Shown here in pieces: positions 25,630-34,157 of a stretch of 64,000 nt of DNA. Each line of letters starts with the position of its first letter. The first letter of the stretch is position 1. The stretch comes from Chryseobacterium indologenes (GTDB taxonomy: Bacteria; Bacteroidota; Bacteroidia; Flavobacteriales; Weeksellaceae), in the NCBI RefSeq assembly GCF_001295265.1, contig NZ_LJOD01000008.1, forward strand, positions 1 through 64,000, written 5' to 3'. Below the pieces are notes generated by a model. It worked only from the letters and a program-made list of their open reading frames with translations. It had not been told where the DNA came from and did not search any database. A program made the translations under genes and the position numbers.

Positions 25630-27959
25630 TAGTGTACATCCCTTTTTCGTTTTCCATCCACCATATTAGGATAATTTTTTTGAGATAACAAATCTGAACC
25701 CGACTGTCCATATGTTGCATTCCAATGCAGATAATGATTTCGCAGGAATTTAATAACCTCATTCTTCTTATCAGCTTCAGCGTTTAGTTTTGCTTGACCT
25801 TCATACTCGCGCATTCTCCTCTCAGCTTCGTAACGACCTGCACTTGGACTATTCGTTTCGTAAACAATTGGCGGCTCGATATGTTTTTTAGGTTCAACAA
25901 ATACAAGTGGCTTTCCTCCCTCAAATGTATATTTTGATAAATATTTTTTCAAATCTGTCAGAAAAGTCACATTTCCAATAATTCCGTTTTCGTCAGAATT
26001 TTCATAAAAGAAATAATCATCAAGCACTGTCTCTTCTTTTAATGGTAAGTCTTTTTTACCACAAAATTGTGCCATAAAATGTAAAGGAATATAGCTATAT
26101 TGATTACTCACTTTTTCTCTAAGTCCTTCAAGCCTGTAGATATTATATTGGTAAGCTGTAGCTATTGACATATCAAACTTTATTGTCAATTGTTTATCCT
26201 TAAACCATCCTTGTCTAATCAACTCAAGACGGAGAGGTTCTAAACTACTTTTTAATTTGGTGGCATCAATTCGTTTAGGGTTGTCCGGTTTTCCTTCTTC
26301 ATAAGCACCTCCAATATCACAGTGAACCCCTGGATAATATAGTTCTATTCCTCCTTTCTTACCACTATCAGGAGAAGTTTTAGAAACAGATGAAATATCA
26401 ACTAAACTAAAATTAGCACGATGTTCATCTGCTGCCACCATATGGACAACATAATTTGCTCTATTTACATCGTCTAATCCGAGGTCTTTTGCATCATTAG
26501 ACTGAAATAATCCGTGATGCGGAACTGTATCATAAATACCAACAAAACGAATTACGACTTTCATCTGTTCGTCCATAAGCTTTGCTTCATCAAGTAGCTG
26601 GCCTAAATATCCATACGCAGGCATCATTTTATATGCATAAGACTGATCTAGAGTATAGCCAAACATATCCCGCGCATAAACCGTTTCTTTTCCATGTGTT
26701 ACTCTTGGTTTATAAGCTCCTTGTGTTACTACATGAACAAAATGTCTCGCAGCAGCAGCTCCTCTACTAAAGCCAAATACATCAAAAGTCACTGTCCCAA
26801 CAACCTCTTTTCCTTGTGAAATATTAGAAGCGATGTATTTCTTCACATCTGCAATAGCTTTTCTAACTTTATCTTTTATTCCGGCTGATCCCATTCCAAA
26901 TGCAGGTCCCTGCATAACATCATCTTTTTTGTAATCGCCGGCCCCCAGTGTTCCTTCCTGAGCTTTGGGTGCACTATTTGTTCCTATTCCTTCTGTATAA
27001 ACCTTAAATCTTTTCTGAGGCTTATCTTCTTTATATTTTTTAAATAAAATGGCCGGGTTGGATAAATCATTTTCATAACTACTTAGTCCATCATCAGCAT
27101 CACCTTTTCTGCTGTAAATATCTTTTGCATCAATCCCTCCCCAGAGCCCCGTAGTTTCTTTTTTTAAACTTCCGTCTGCTTTTTTCCTAAGCTCGGTATT
27201 ATACATATTATTGAGGGTTCCATCTAAAAATACTCCAAACGTAAAATTAACAGCACTCTTCTTAGGCTTTACCTGAGCCTCAGTTTTTCCCACCACTAAA
27301 GGATTATTGGCTGGTTTGGGCTGATCGATATGCTTTTTCAGTTCATTTTCTACCACCAGCTGCGTGTTTTCTTCTGCCTGGTCTATATGGTTTTTATATA
27401 CTATTTTTACAAAGTATTCATGCTCACTTTCATCTATCCAGTCAGCATCATTCAGCTTAGTCTGGTATAAACTCAGCTGCTTGAAATATAAAAACGCGTA
27501 ACCTCTTTCATTAACGGCACTGCTGGTATAGGTTCCCATGGCACGGTCTCCTGTGGTATCATCTTCGTAAACAGAAATTTTGAGGGTATCCCCTTTAGGA
27601 ATATTGGCTGTTTTTATGCTGAGGGTTATTTTATCCAGATAGCCTACTTTACGTTTGCCGATAGCTTTCCCATTAGAGTCCTGCCATTCTACGGATACAA
27701 TTTTAGGTTTTGCCGCCAGAATAGTCAGATTAGTGGAATAAGCGTTCTGCTTGCCGTTTTGTATGGCAATTGCAGTCAGCTTTACGGTTTTCCCGGCCAG
27801 ACTGATATTAAATTTAAATGCACCACTGGTACTGGTAGCCAGTACATTGCCTCCATATTCTATTTTCCATTCTTTTACGGTAACTTTTTTACCTCCTGAA
27901 GTAAGTGTATAGGCGCAGTTTGTACCGGCAATCGGGCGTGTATCTCCTGTAATAACCAT
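25629..27959 (-). CDS. T6SS Tle1-type phospholipase effector with Ig-like N-terminus
   Basis: 776 residues. The first ~200 are two beta-sandwich (Ig-like) domains of repeated strand pattern (VKEWKIEYGGNVLATSTSG.., KPKIVSVEWQDSNGKAIGK..). From about 235 the DUF2235/Tle1 catalytic domain begins, FTFGVFLDGTLNN, then KRFKVYTEGIGT, and the nucleophile elbow DVFGFSRGAAAARHF with S398; later acidic and histidine candidates are in VRFVGIYDTVPHH and YYPGVHCDIGGAY. Tle1 enzymes cleave membrane phospholipids of rival cells. There is no signal peptide, as expected for T6SS cargo. It lies in an operon with a PAAR-like gene. Confidence 0.88.
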   Translation of the reverse strand: MVITGDTRPIAGTNCAYTLTSGGKKVTVKEWKIEYGGNVLATSTSGAFKFNISLAGKTVKLTAIAIQNGKQNAYSTNLTILAAKPKIVSVEWQDSNGKAIGKRKVGYLDKITLSIKTANIPKGDTLKISVYEDDTTGDRAMGTYTSSAVNERGYAFLYFKQLSLYQTKLNDADWIDESEHEYFVKIVYKNHIDQAEENTQLVVENELKKHIDQPKPANNPLVVGKTEAQVKPKKSAVNFTFGVFLDGTLNNMYNTELRKKADGSLKKETTGLWGGIDAKDIYSRKGDADDGLSSYENDLSNPAILFKKYKEDKPQKRFKVYTEGIGTNSAPKAQEGTLGAGDYKKDDVMQGPAFGMGSAGIKDKVRKAIADVKKYIASNISQGKEVVGTVTFDVFGFSRGAAAARHFVHVVTQGAYKPRVTHGKETVYARDMFGYTLDQSYAYKMMPAYGYLGQLLDEAKLMDEQMKVVIRFVGIYDTVPHHGLFQSNDAKDLGLDDVNRANYVVHMVAADEHRANFSLVDISSVSKTSPDSGKKGGIELYYPGVHCDIGGAYEEGKPDNPKRIDATKLKSSLEPLRLELIRQGWFKDKQLTIKFDMSIATAYQYNIYRLEGLREKVSNQYSYIPLHFMAQFCGKKDLPLKEETVLDDYFFYENSDENGIIGNVTFLTDLKKYLSKYTFEGGKPLVFVEPKKHIEPPIVYETNSPSAGRYEAERRMREYEGQAKLNAEADKKNEVIKFLRNHYLHWNATYGQSGSDLLSQKNYPNMVDGKRKRDVH

Positions 27960-28069
27960 GATAATTCAGTTTTAACTAGTTTTCATCTGTTGTTTTATTT
28001 CTTTTAACCGGCCTTAAATAAATGCCATCGTCTGTATATTTCAGCAATTAAATGTCTGTTACTTACCTT

Positions 28070-28759
28070 TCAATTCTTTACAGAATATGTATCTTCGTAA
28101 GAATCTGTAGAATTATTATCTTTTACAGAGGTAATTATTTTTTTTATTCTTTTATTGTCGTAATAATAATTTCTTTTGTATAGAAAAGTTTTATCGTCAT
28201 ATTTTCCCTGCACTTCAATTTCCTCCAGTCCATTTTTGCCTTTTTTGATCTTAGCAGCAGTTATGGTAGAACTTTCCGGCAGATATGGAAGAGTATTGCT
28301 TTTAGGGAATCTGAAATCACAGCCACTATATCCTTCTTTTGTTGATTTACAGTTTTCCTTGATGATATTTTCTATTTCCAGATCTTTTTTTGTAAAATTG
28401 AAATTGCTTACCGGAACTTCATCCACTGATAAAGGATTTCCTGATACAACAATATCTGAAAGACTGGTATAGTAATCAACATATTTAATATTTCCGCCTG
28501 CTATCCTCTTTTTCTGCTTCCCGTCATAGTTGAATTCTTTCACAATCAGGTCATTTTTTTCACGGTTAAAAGTTAAAGAATCGTTTTCTGCAGAATTTCC
28601 ATACACCCTGGCATATTCTGAATGATCAGGATGGAAATAATAGGTTGTCACAATCTCGTTGTTCCCCGAATGAATTACTTTATAATCCTGTTTCTGGGAT
28701 TTACAGCCGAGGTAAAAAAAGAATACGATAAAAAAATACAGGTTATTTCTTTTTTGCAT
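28070..28759 (-). CDS. Lipoprotein of unknown function, possible immunity protein
   Basis: 229 residues if started at 28759 (MQKRNNLYFFIVFFFYLGC, a good lipoprotein signal). In-frame ATGs at 28777 and 28795 would add KR-rich residues. The reading frame overlaps the 3' end of the PAAR-like gene by 17-53 bp, within a Lys/Pro-coding repeat. The mature part holds YDGKQKKR, NYYYDNKRIKK and similar stretches typical of beta-hairpin YD-repeat-like proteins. No family recognised. Its place between the PAAR-like and lipase genes suggests protection against the PAAR-protein's own tail domain. Confidence 0.65.
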   Translation of the reverse strand: MQKRNNLYFFIVFFFYLGCKSQKQDYKVIHSGNNEIVTTYYFHPDHSEYARVYGNSAENDSLTFNREKNDLIVKEFNYDGKQKKRIAGGNIKYVDYYTSLSDIVVSGNPLSVDEVPVSNFNFTKKDLEIENIIKENCKSTKEGYSGCDFRFPKSNTLPYLPESSTITAAKIKKGKNGLEEIEVQGKYDDKTFLYKRNYYYDNKRIKKIITSVKDNNSTDSYEDTYSVKN

Positions 28760-29969
28760 TGGGTTTCTTTTTTTCATTAGGTTTCTTTTGTTCAACGGGC
28801 TTCTTCTTTCTTGTTTTCAATTCTTTCCAAAAAATAGTCCCTAAATATACTGCTCTTGACTCCAGTGCAATAGTACCTTCAGTTGCATATTTATTGTTAG
28901 GATTTTTACCCGGCGTATATTTTTCTTTGGGCGCATTAAAGGTAGCTCCCAGTCTTTCCACTCCTGTCTGCCATTTGGTATGATGCGCATCAGAAATCGT
29001 CCATCCCATGGTATTCATATGGATTTCAAATTTCCCTGTTGAATATCTGTCGTCAGTAGCAGGAAAAGCTGCCTGTTCGGCGCCATCCCACATCGTGGCT
29101 CCGTTACTCGGATCTTCATCTGTAGTTAATGAACGGATGATGGCCGCTACCGCTAACTGTTTTTTTGTCTCATTTCGTTCCGCAATTTTTGTCTTTCTGA
29201 ATAAAACAGCCTGTTGGCTATTGACCCCGTAAGCTATTTTATTGATTTTATGAACACAAGCTATGGCAAGCATTTCGTTTTCAAGTTCTGCTTCCATTTC
29301 AACATTACCTCTGTATGCTGAACTTTCCCCGTATATGGTAGATGCTTTCTCAACAAACTTTTCATTGGTAATAGCGGCTTCTTTTTCTTTTAACAGATTC
29401 TTTTCAATATTAATTCCCGACCATTTTTTATCTGCCTTTACTTTATCATATTCCTCCTGAGTCGCCAGATAAATTTTGGCACTTTTCTCTAAGCCTCCGA
29501 GGTATACCCCTTCCCGGGTATAATAGATATATTCGGTATTATCTTCCTCTGCAGGCAACAGCTGTGCGGCCACTTCAGGGCGTACATTATCTACATTCTG
29601 CTGGGTGGGTTCCGCGGTTTGTCCGTGGAAAATAATTTCTATACTCGGAGTTCCGCTTATGGCACAGGTTGCTTTACTGTCCTCGAGGAGAGCTTTTCCG
29701 CCATTGTCTTCCACTGTGATTTTTTCATAATGCCCATCCCATTTTGTGACTGTTGGTGTACAGGTACTATTATTCATTTTCGCACAGCTTCCAAAGGTGT
29801 TGTTTTCAAAAGTTGCTCCGATGTCCACGTGAGTGGCCATTAGTTTGTCGCTTCCTTCCTTATCGTTGATGTAACGTTTGCTCTGGGTTTTTACCATAAG
29901 CTTATCCGGAGCTGTTCCGAACTGGCACTTACAGATGGCTCCCTGGCAAACCAAATGTTTTTCACTCAT
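28743..29969 (-). CDS. DUF4280 (PAAR-like) protein with C-terminal putative wall-hydrolase domain
   Basis: 408 residues. Residues 1-115 are a DUF4280 PAAR-like spike: HLVCQGAICKCQFG, ATHVDIGATFENNTFGSCAKM, and CAISGTPSIEIIFHGQ. After a linker, a domain at about 205-385 starts with KASTIYGESSAYRGN (E215) and contains LAIACVHKINKIAYGVNSQQ and NGATMWDGAEQA, reminiscent of SleB-like cell-wall hydrolases. The last 20 residues are a KKP/EKK repeat. PAAR-like proteins cap the VgrG spike and carry effectors. This is probably an evolved PAAR with its own toxic tail; the enzymatic activity is inferred. Confidence 0.82.
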   Translation of the reverse strand: MSEKHLVCQGAICKCQFGTAPDKLMVKTQSKRYINDKEGSDKLMATHVDIGATFENNTFGSCAKMNNSTCTPTVTKWDGHYEKITVEDNGGKALLEDSKATCAISGTPSIEIIFHGQTAEPTQQNVDNVRPEVAAQLLPAEEDNTEYIYYTREGVYLGGLEKSAKIYLATQEEYDKVKADKKWSGINIEKNLLKEKEAAITNEKFVEKASTIYGESSAYRGNVEMEAELENEMLAIACVHKINKIAYGVNSQQAVLFRKTKIAERNETKKQLAVAAIIRSLTTDEDPSNGATMWDGAEQAAFPATDDRYSTGKFEIHMNTMGWTISDAHHTKWQTGVERLGATFNAPKEKYTPGKNPNNKYATEGTIALESRAVYLGTIFWKELKTRKKKPVEQKKPNEKKKPNAKKK

Positions 29970-30372
29970 CCTGTCTGGTGTTTTTTATACTCTTGCTCCG
30001 CTGTGTTTTTTACTCAGAAAATTGGCTTGCAGATGGTTTATACCTCAAATTTCTTCACAGCATACTGCAAAGAATTTATTTTAAAACACGAATTATTTTC
30101 TGTAGAAGTAATCTGATCAATTGCTCAGTATCACTGTAAAAGACATCAGGTCCGGCTAGGACTTCAGGGATCAAAAAGTACTTGCATATTAATATTTTTT
30201 TATGATTTGGTATATCAAAGATAAGATTCTTAACGATATATTTCAATATATTTTTAAAATTATTGATTATTATAGGAAATTGACAATACCTGATGATGTT
30301 TTACCGATTGCTTTTCACACTGTGAAGACTTCAGGAATCAGGAAATACTTATATTTTATTATAATGGATTCT
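29970..30372. other. 403-bp gene-free spacer with promoter and imperfect repeat
   Basis: AT-rich. It holds the minus-strand promoter listed at 30216-30246 and an imperfect 24-bp direct repeat (GACTTCAGGGATCAAAAAG.. at 30160-30183, GACTTCAGGAATCAGGAAA.. at 30327-30350, 20 of 24 identical). No convincing coding frame. Confidence 0.55.
30216..30246 (-). promoter_or_regulatory. Promoter of the PAAR/effector operon, TTG-N20-TATCTTTG
   Basis: Minus strand: TTG (forward CAA 30244-30246) then 20 bp then TATCTTTG (forward CAAAGATA 30216-30223). It predicts a leader of about 240 nt before the PAAR-like ATG. Confidence 0.6.
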
Positions 30373-31341
30373 TTACAGATACGATTCCTGGCGATAGACC
30401 TCAATAGTAATCTTAATTTCCTGATTGTCATAGAATGTTGATAGTGATCCGGTAATTGAAAATATATTTCCGCCTTTATCCAGCTGATAAATCAGGTCTA
30501 TTCTTCCTTTATCTTCATCCAGGCTTATTTCATCATAGCATTGCTCTCCTTTCACCTGAACAACGATTCTTCCCCGGTCTGTAAAAATCCTTTGAAGGAA
30601 AAAAACAGCATCATATGAAACCGTTTCCCCGAAGGAAGGAAAATAAAAACCCAGGCGTTCTTTTTTCTGATAATCAGGGTATGAATCATAAACAGGCATA
30701 AAGAAAAGCGGATAAAATATATTTCGCTGTAAAGTTTCTACACCATTCTCTATATTTTCATAAAAATGGTCAAATTTGGCCACTAGACCGTCTGTAACCT
30801 CCCCCACATAATATTGTTTAATTTTAGGACGATACTCCTCTGTCCAGCGGGTGCGTATGTCTTCAGCATTATCTATCCGTTCCGGTTTTCCTTTCTTATT
30901 CAGGGACATTTCTATGGGGTACAGCGCCTCTCCTGCGGTTTCCATCATTTTCTCAACCATCATCCCTACTTCATTATTATTGACGTAGAGCTTCTGCCGG
31001 GAAATTGAAATCTTATTTTCAGCCTGTTTCCGGATATCAATAAGATAATCCATCTGCAACTCTGATGGCTGCTGTGTAATCAGAACTCCATAGGTAAACT
31101 TTTCTGATGCTCCCGGAATAGTGATACGGGAAGCCGGAAGCTGCTTTTCTTTCCACGCATTGTATTTTTCTACCGGAATATAAATGCTGCTGATGTATTT
31201 GGGAAGCTTTTCCGGAAGCAGTTCATGCAGAGCACAGTTCCGGTTGTGAAACGAAATCAGTTCATGTTTTGAAATATTATATTCCTTTGAGATAGAGTCA
31301 ATATCTACAAGGTTTTTGATCTCTATTTTAATGCTTTCCAT
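30373..31341 (-). CDS. LysM-like T6SS-associated protein
   Basis: 322 residues without a signal peptide. The N-terminal ~60 residues look like a LysM fold: VDIDSISKEYNISKHELISFHN, then PKYISSIYIPVE. The remaining 260 residues are mixed alpha/beta: GVLITQQPSELQMDYLIDIRKQ, then a paired-strand region IVVQVKGEQCYDEISLDEDKGRIDLIYQLDKGG. In Bacteroidota such proteins sit just upstream of PAAR/effector genes; the role may be adaptor or baseplate-associated. There is no known catalytic motif. Own promoter separates it from the effector operon. Confidence 0.7.
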   Translation of the reverse strand: MESIKIEIKNLVDIDSISKEYNISKHELISFHNRNCALHELLPEKLPKYISSIYIPVEKYNAWKEKQLPASRITIPGASEKFTYGVLITQQPSELQMDYLIDIRKQAENKISISRQKLYVNNNEVGMMVEKMMETAGEALYPIEMSLNKKGKPERIDNAEDIRTRWTEEYRPKIKQYYVGEVTDGLVAKFDHFYENIENGVETLQRNIFYPLFFMPVYDSYPDYQKKERLGFYFPSFGETVSYDAVFFLQRIFTDRGRIVVQVKGEQCYDEISLDEDKGRIDLIYQLDKGGNIFSITGSLSTFYDNQEIKITIEVYRQESYL

Positions 31342-31387
31342 GGAGTTTATTTATCATTACGAATATCGGAAAAGGAATTGATGAAAT

Positions 31388-31429
31388 CAAAAAAAATACT
31401 CTTAAAAAACACATGTCTTTCAAGAGTAT
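31388..31429 (-). terminator. Terminator of the glycosyltransferase operon
   Basis: ATACTCTT (31397-31404) pairs with AAGAGTAT (31422-31429); read leftwards the stem runs into eight Ts. Confidence 0.75.
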
Positions 31430-31455
31430 CTGGGGATTAATGATTTATATTAAAA

Positions 31456-32406
31456 CTAAATCACTTCATCAATATTATAATTTTTATGCTCCCTGTTTGT
31501 TCTGATAATCATTTCTCCCAGGAATCCCGCTATAAACAGCAGTGTACCCATTATCATCATCGTCAGTGCAATATAGAACCATGGATTATTGGTAATCAGA
31601 TGTCCGTAAATTCCTCTGGCCACATCAATCAGTTTTGAAATTCCCAGCCAAAGAGCTGAAAGAAATCCTACAATAAACATCAAAGTTCCCACCGCCCCGA
31701 AAAAGTGCATGGGTCTCCCACCAAAACGGCTTACAAACCAAAGTGTTACCAGATCCAGAAAACCTCTGATGAATCTTTCTGTTCCGAATTTTGAGGTTCC
31801 GTAAGGTCTTGCCTGGTGCTGAACTTCTTTTTCCGTAATTCTTCTGAATCCTGCATTAGCAGCCAGTACCGGAATATAGCGGTGCATATCTCCATATACA
31901 TCAATAGATTTCACCACCTGTTTTTTATACGCTTTCAGACCGCAGTTAAAGTCATGAAGGTATACCCCTGAAACTTTTCTGGCGGCAGCATTGAAGAGCT
32001 TTGAAGGTATATTTTTAGTCATTACGTTATCAAAACGTTTCTTTTTCCAGCCTGATACAATATCATAATTGTCTTCAACCACCATTTTATAAAGCTCAGG
32101 AATTTCTTCCGGAAAGTCCTGAAGATCAGCATCCATGGTAATTACCACATCTCCGTGAGCTCTTTCAAAGGCAGCATGAAGCGCCTGTGATTTTCCGTAA
32201 TTTCTGGAAAACTTAATCCCGTGGATCTGAGGATGCTGTATTTTTAAATTCTCAATTATGCTCCACGACAAATCTGTACTTCCGTCGTCTACAAACCAGA
32301 TCTCATAAGAAAGGGAGGCTGTTCTGCAGACATTATCAATTCTTGAAAAAAGCTCTTCCAGAGAGTCTTCTTCGTTAAGCAACGGAATAACTATAGATAA
32401 ATTCAT
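31456..32406 (-). CDS. Family 2 glycosyltransferase (DPM1/GtrB-like)
   Basis: 316 residues. The GT-A domain shows LSIVIPLLNEEDSLEELF, VDDGSTDLSW, KFSRNYGKSQAL and the metal-binding DADLQDFPEEIP, followed by ARPYGTSKFG, typical of polyprenyl-phosphate glycosyltransferases. Two hydrophobic helices lie in the C-terminal third (MHFFGAVGTLMFIVGFLSAL, WFYIALTMMIMGTLLFIAGF). It probably loads a sugar on undecaprenyl phosphate at the inner membrane. It follows a DUF4199 gene by 17 bp; the pairing is common in flavobacteria. Confidence 0.92.
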   Translation of the reverse strand: MNLSIVIPLLNEEDSLEELFSRIDNVCRTASLSYEIWFVDDGSTDLSWSIIENLKIQHPQIHGIKFSRNYGKSQALHAAFERAHGDVVITMDADLQDFPEEIPELYKMVVEDNYDIVSGWKKKRFDNVMTKNIPSKLFNAAARKVSGVYLHDFNCGLKAYKKQVVKSIDVYGDMHRYIPVLAANAGFRRITEKEVQHQARPYGTSKFGTERFIRGFLDLVTLWFVSRFGGRPMHFFGAVGTLMFIVGFLSALWLGISKLIDVARGIYGHLITNNPWFYIALTMMIMGTLLFIAGFLGEMIIRTNREHKNYNIDEVI

Positions 32407-32423
32407 TTAATTTCTGATAAAAA

Positions 32424-33023
32424 TTATTCTTTGATTGTTGGTTCTTCATACACTGTTCTTGTTCTGAAAAATGCTCCGAAAAACAGCGACAAAACTACGT
32501 AAAATATAAGAATTGCAGCAAAATATCCTGAAAAATGACTCGCGGTAAGCATATCTTTTCCTTTTACGGCTTCCGGAGAGAAACTGGGAAGTCTTTCTTT
32601 GTACTTCTGATCCAGTTCGTCAATGTCTTTCTGATGCTTCAGGATCTTTCTTGCAGACTGATATTCAGTATCCAGCTCTGTTTTCTGTCTCTGTACGTAC
32701 TGATAGTTAAGCAGCTTTTTTGCATCTGTATCTACAAAATTCAGGAATGAATATATACAGAAAATAGAAAGAATCCCTCCAATAAACATCGGAACAAAGG
32801 CTCTTTTGAAAGCATCTTTAAATTTAACTACTCTATTTTGGTTCCAGAATGATTTTACTGACCAGAATGCCCCTCCGGCATACAAAATAGGAAGAACAAA
32901 AGCATTGATTTTCAAAGATGTATCAAAATAATTAACCCCTGAAAAGAAGAAATAGGCTACAAAAAAGATGACCATTGTAGCGATAAAAAGTAAAATTCCT
33001 AGTGTTGATGGACTTTTCGTCAT
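32424..33023 (-). CDS. DUF4199 membrane protein
   Basis: 199 residues with four hydrophobic helices (two N-terminal, one central, one at about 165-187) and a charged coiled region at about 120-150 (QRQKTELDTEYQSARKILKH). This is the DUF4199 layout of Bacteroidota. It is transcribed ahead of the glycosyltransferase; function is unknown, perhaps a membrane partner of that enzyme. Confidence 0.85.
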   Translation of the reverse strand: MTKSPSTLGILLFIATMVIFFVAYFFFSGVNYFDTSLKINAFVLPILYAGGAFWSVKSFWNQNRVVKFKDAFKRAFVPMFIGGILSIFCIYSFLNFVDTDAKKLLNYQYVQRQKTELDTEYQSARKILKHQKDIDELDQKYKERLPSFSPEAVKGKDMLTASHFSGYFAAILIFYVVLSLFFGAFFRTRTVYEEPTIKE

Positions 33024-33120
33024 ATTTAATTTTTTAGAAAAAAGTGAAAAATTATTCCCTTAAATGTCAGCCGTTTAGCTTTACCACTGCATTTTTTCGA
33101 CTAATTTTCTTTAATAAAGT

Positions 33121-33150
33121 TTTGAAGTTTATAAATTATTCCTACCTTTG
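33121..33150 (+). promoter_or_regulatory. SRP RNA promoter TTTG-N18-TACCTTTG
   Basis: TTTG at 33121-33124 and TACCTTTG at 33143-33150; RNA start predicted 5 nt further, exactly where the RNA's closing stem begins. Confidence 0.8.
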
Positions 33151-33154
33151 CAAC

Positions 33155-33248
33155 GGCAAGTCCTAAACAACCAGCTCCTGAGAATCCTCCAGGGTGGGAA
33201 CGCAGCAAAGGTAATCGGTTGTAGCGGTGTGATTTAGGTAGCTTGCCA
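33155..33248 (+). ncRNA. ffs: Signal recognition particle RNA, bacterial small type
   Basis: The region GGTGGGAACGCAGCAAAGGT is the conserved Ffh-binding/apical-loop block in its Bacteroidota form. The ends GGCAAG (33155-33160) and CTTGCC (33242-33247) close the helix, and inner CCTAAA/TTTAGG pairs continue it, giving a ~94-nt hairpin of the 4.5S class. A run of nine Ts follows (33249 onward). It guides ribosomes making membrane proteins to FtsY. Confidence 0.93.
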
Positions 33249-33365
33249 TTTTTTTTTGCTTTAAATTGAAGAGAGAGGTAATTTGATAATTATCTTTTTT
33301 TGTTTTTAATCCCTTCTGCATTGTATTCATTTTTCTAATTTTCAAATTACCCCTGTTATTTTTAT

Positions 33366-34052
33366 TTAAAATTCGAACTGTTCTCCCAGCTTTGGTAATA
33401 CAAGTTCTACATTTTTATCTGCAAAATGCTTTAACGCACTTTCATGATTGATCTCAATAGCAGGGAATGTATCAAAGTGACATCCTATTACTTTAGGCGT
33501 TTTTAATAATTCTGCTGCTGCGAAAGCCGCTTTTCTCGGGCACATGGTATAATGGCTTCCGATAGGAAGAATAGAAAGATCAATATTTCCGAAAAGTCTT
33601 GGGAACAGTTCCATATCAGCCATTACACCCGTATCTCCTGCCATATAGATGTTCTTACCTTCAGGCAGTCTGAAAATATATCCCACAGGGACGCCTCCGT
33701 AGCTTCCATCCGGAAAAGAACTGGTGTGGTGAGCCGGAACCATGGAAATTTTAAGATCATCGATTTTTGCCGACCCTCCGAGGTTCACATCGTCTGTATT
33801 TTTTGCCGTTTTAAAATATCCGCAGATCTCCGGAACGGCAATAATGGTAGCTTCAGGATGATGCTGAAGAACTTCCTCTACATCTGCAATATGATCGCCA
33901 TGCGCATGGGTAAGCAGAATATAATCGATTTTCTGAGCGGTAATATCAAACCCTGATTCCGCCTTTTTATAGTTGTAAAAGGGATCACTCAGAATGGTTT
34001 TGTCTTTGTACGTGAACAAAAAACAGTTTTGTCCCAGGAATTGTATTTTCAT
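33366..34052 (-). CDS. UPF0173 metal-dependent hydrolase
   Basis: 228 residues of the metallo-beta-lactamase fold. The metal motif THAHGDH is at 48-54, other ligands are in VPAHHTSS, MAGDTGVMADM and IGCHFDTFP. No signal peptide is seen. This short UPF0173 type is widespread and its substrate is unknown. It is transcribed leftwards alone, convergent with the SRP RNA. Confidence 0.93.
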   Translation of the reverse strand: MKIQFLGQNCFLFTYKDKTILSDPFYNYKKAESGFDITAQKIDYILLTHAHGDHIADVEEVLQHHPEATIIAVPEICGYFKTAKNTDDVNLGGSAKIDDLKISMVPAHHTSSFPDGSYGGVPVGYIFRLPEGKNIYMAGDTGVMADMELFPRLFGNIDLSILPIGSHYTMCPRKAAFAAAELLKTPKVIGCHFDTFPAIEINHESALKHFADKNVELVLPKLGEQFEF

Positions 34053-34157
34053 TTTTAAGTTTATTTTAGTTTAAGCATCATTGATATCCTTATTTTGCCT
34101 GTATCTCAACTTATGAGAACGGTATTTTCTATGATGGTATTTAATTTCAGTATTGAA

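Noticed and set aside
30202-30441. 79-codon plus frame in the effector spacer
   Set aside because: It runs across the promoter and into the end of the LysM-like gene, and is Ile/Phe-rich as expected of AT-rich noise.
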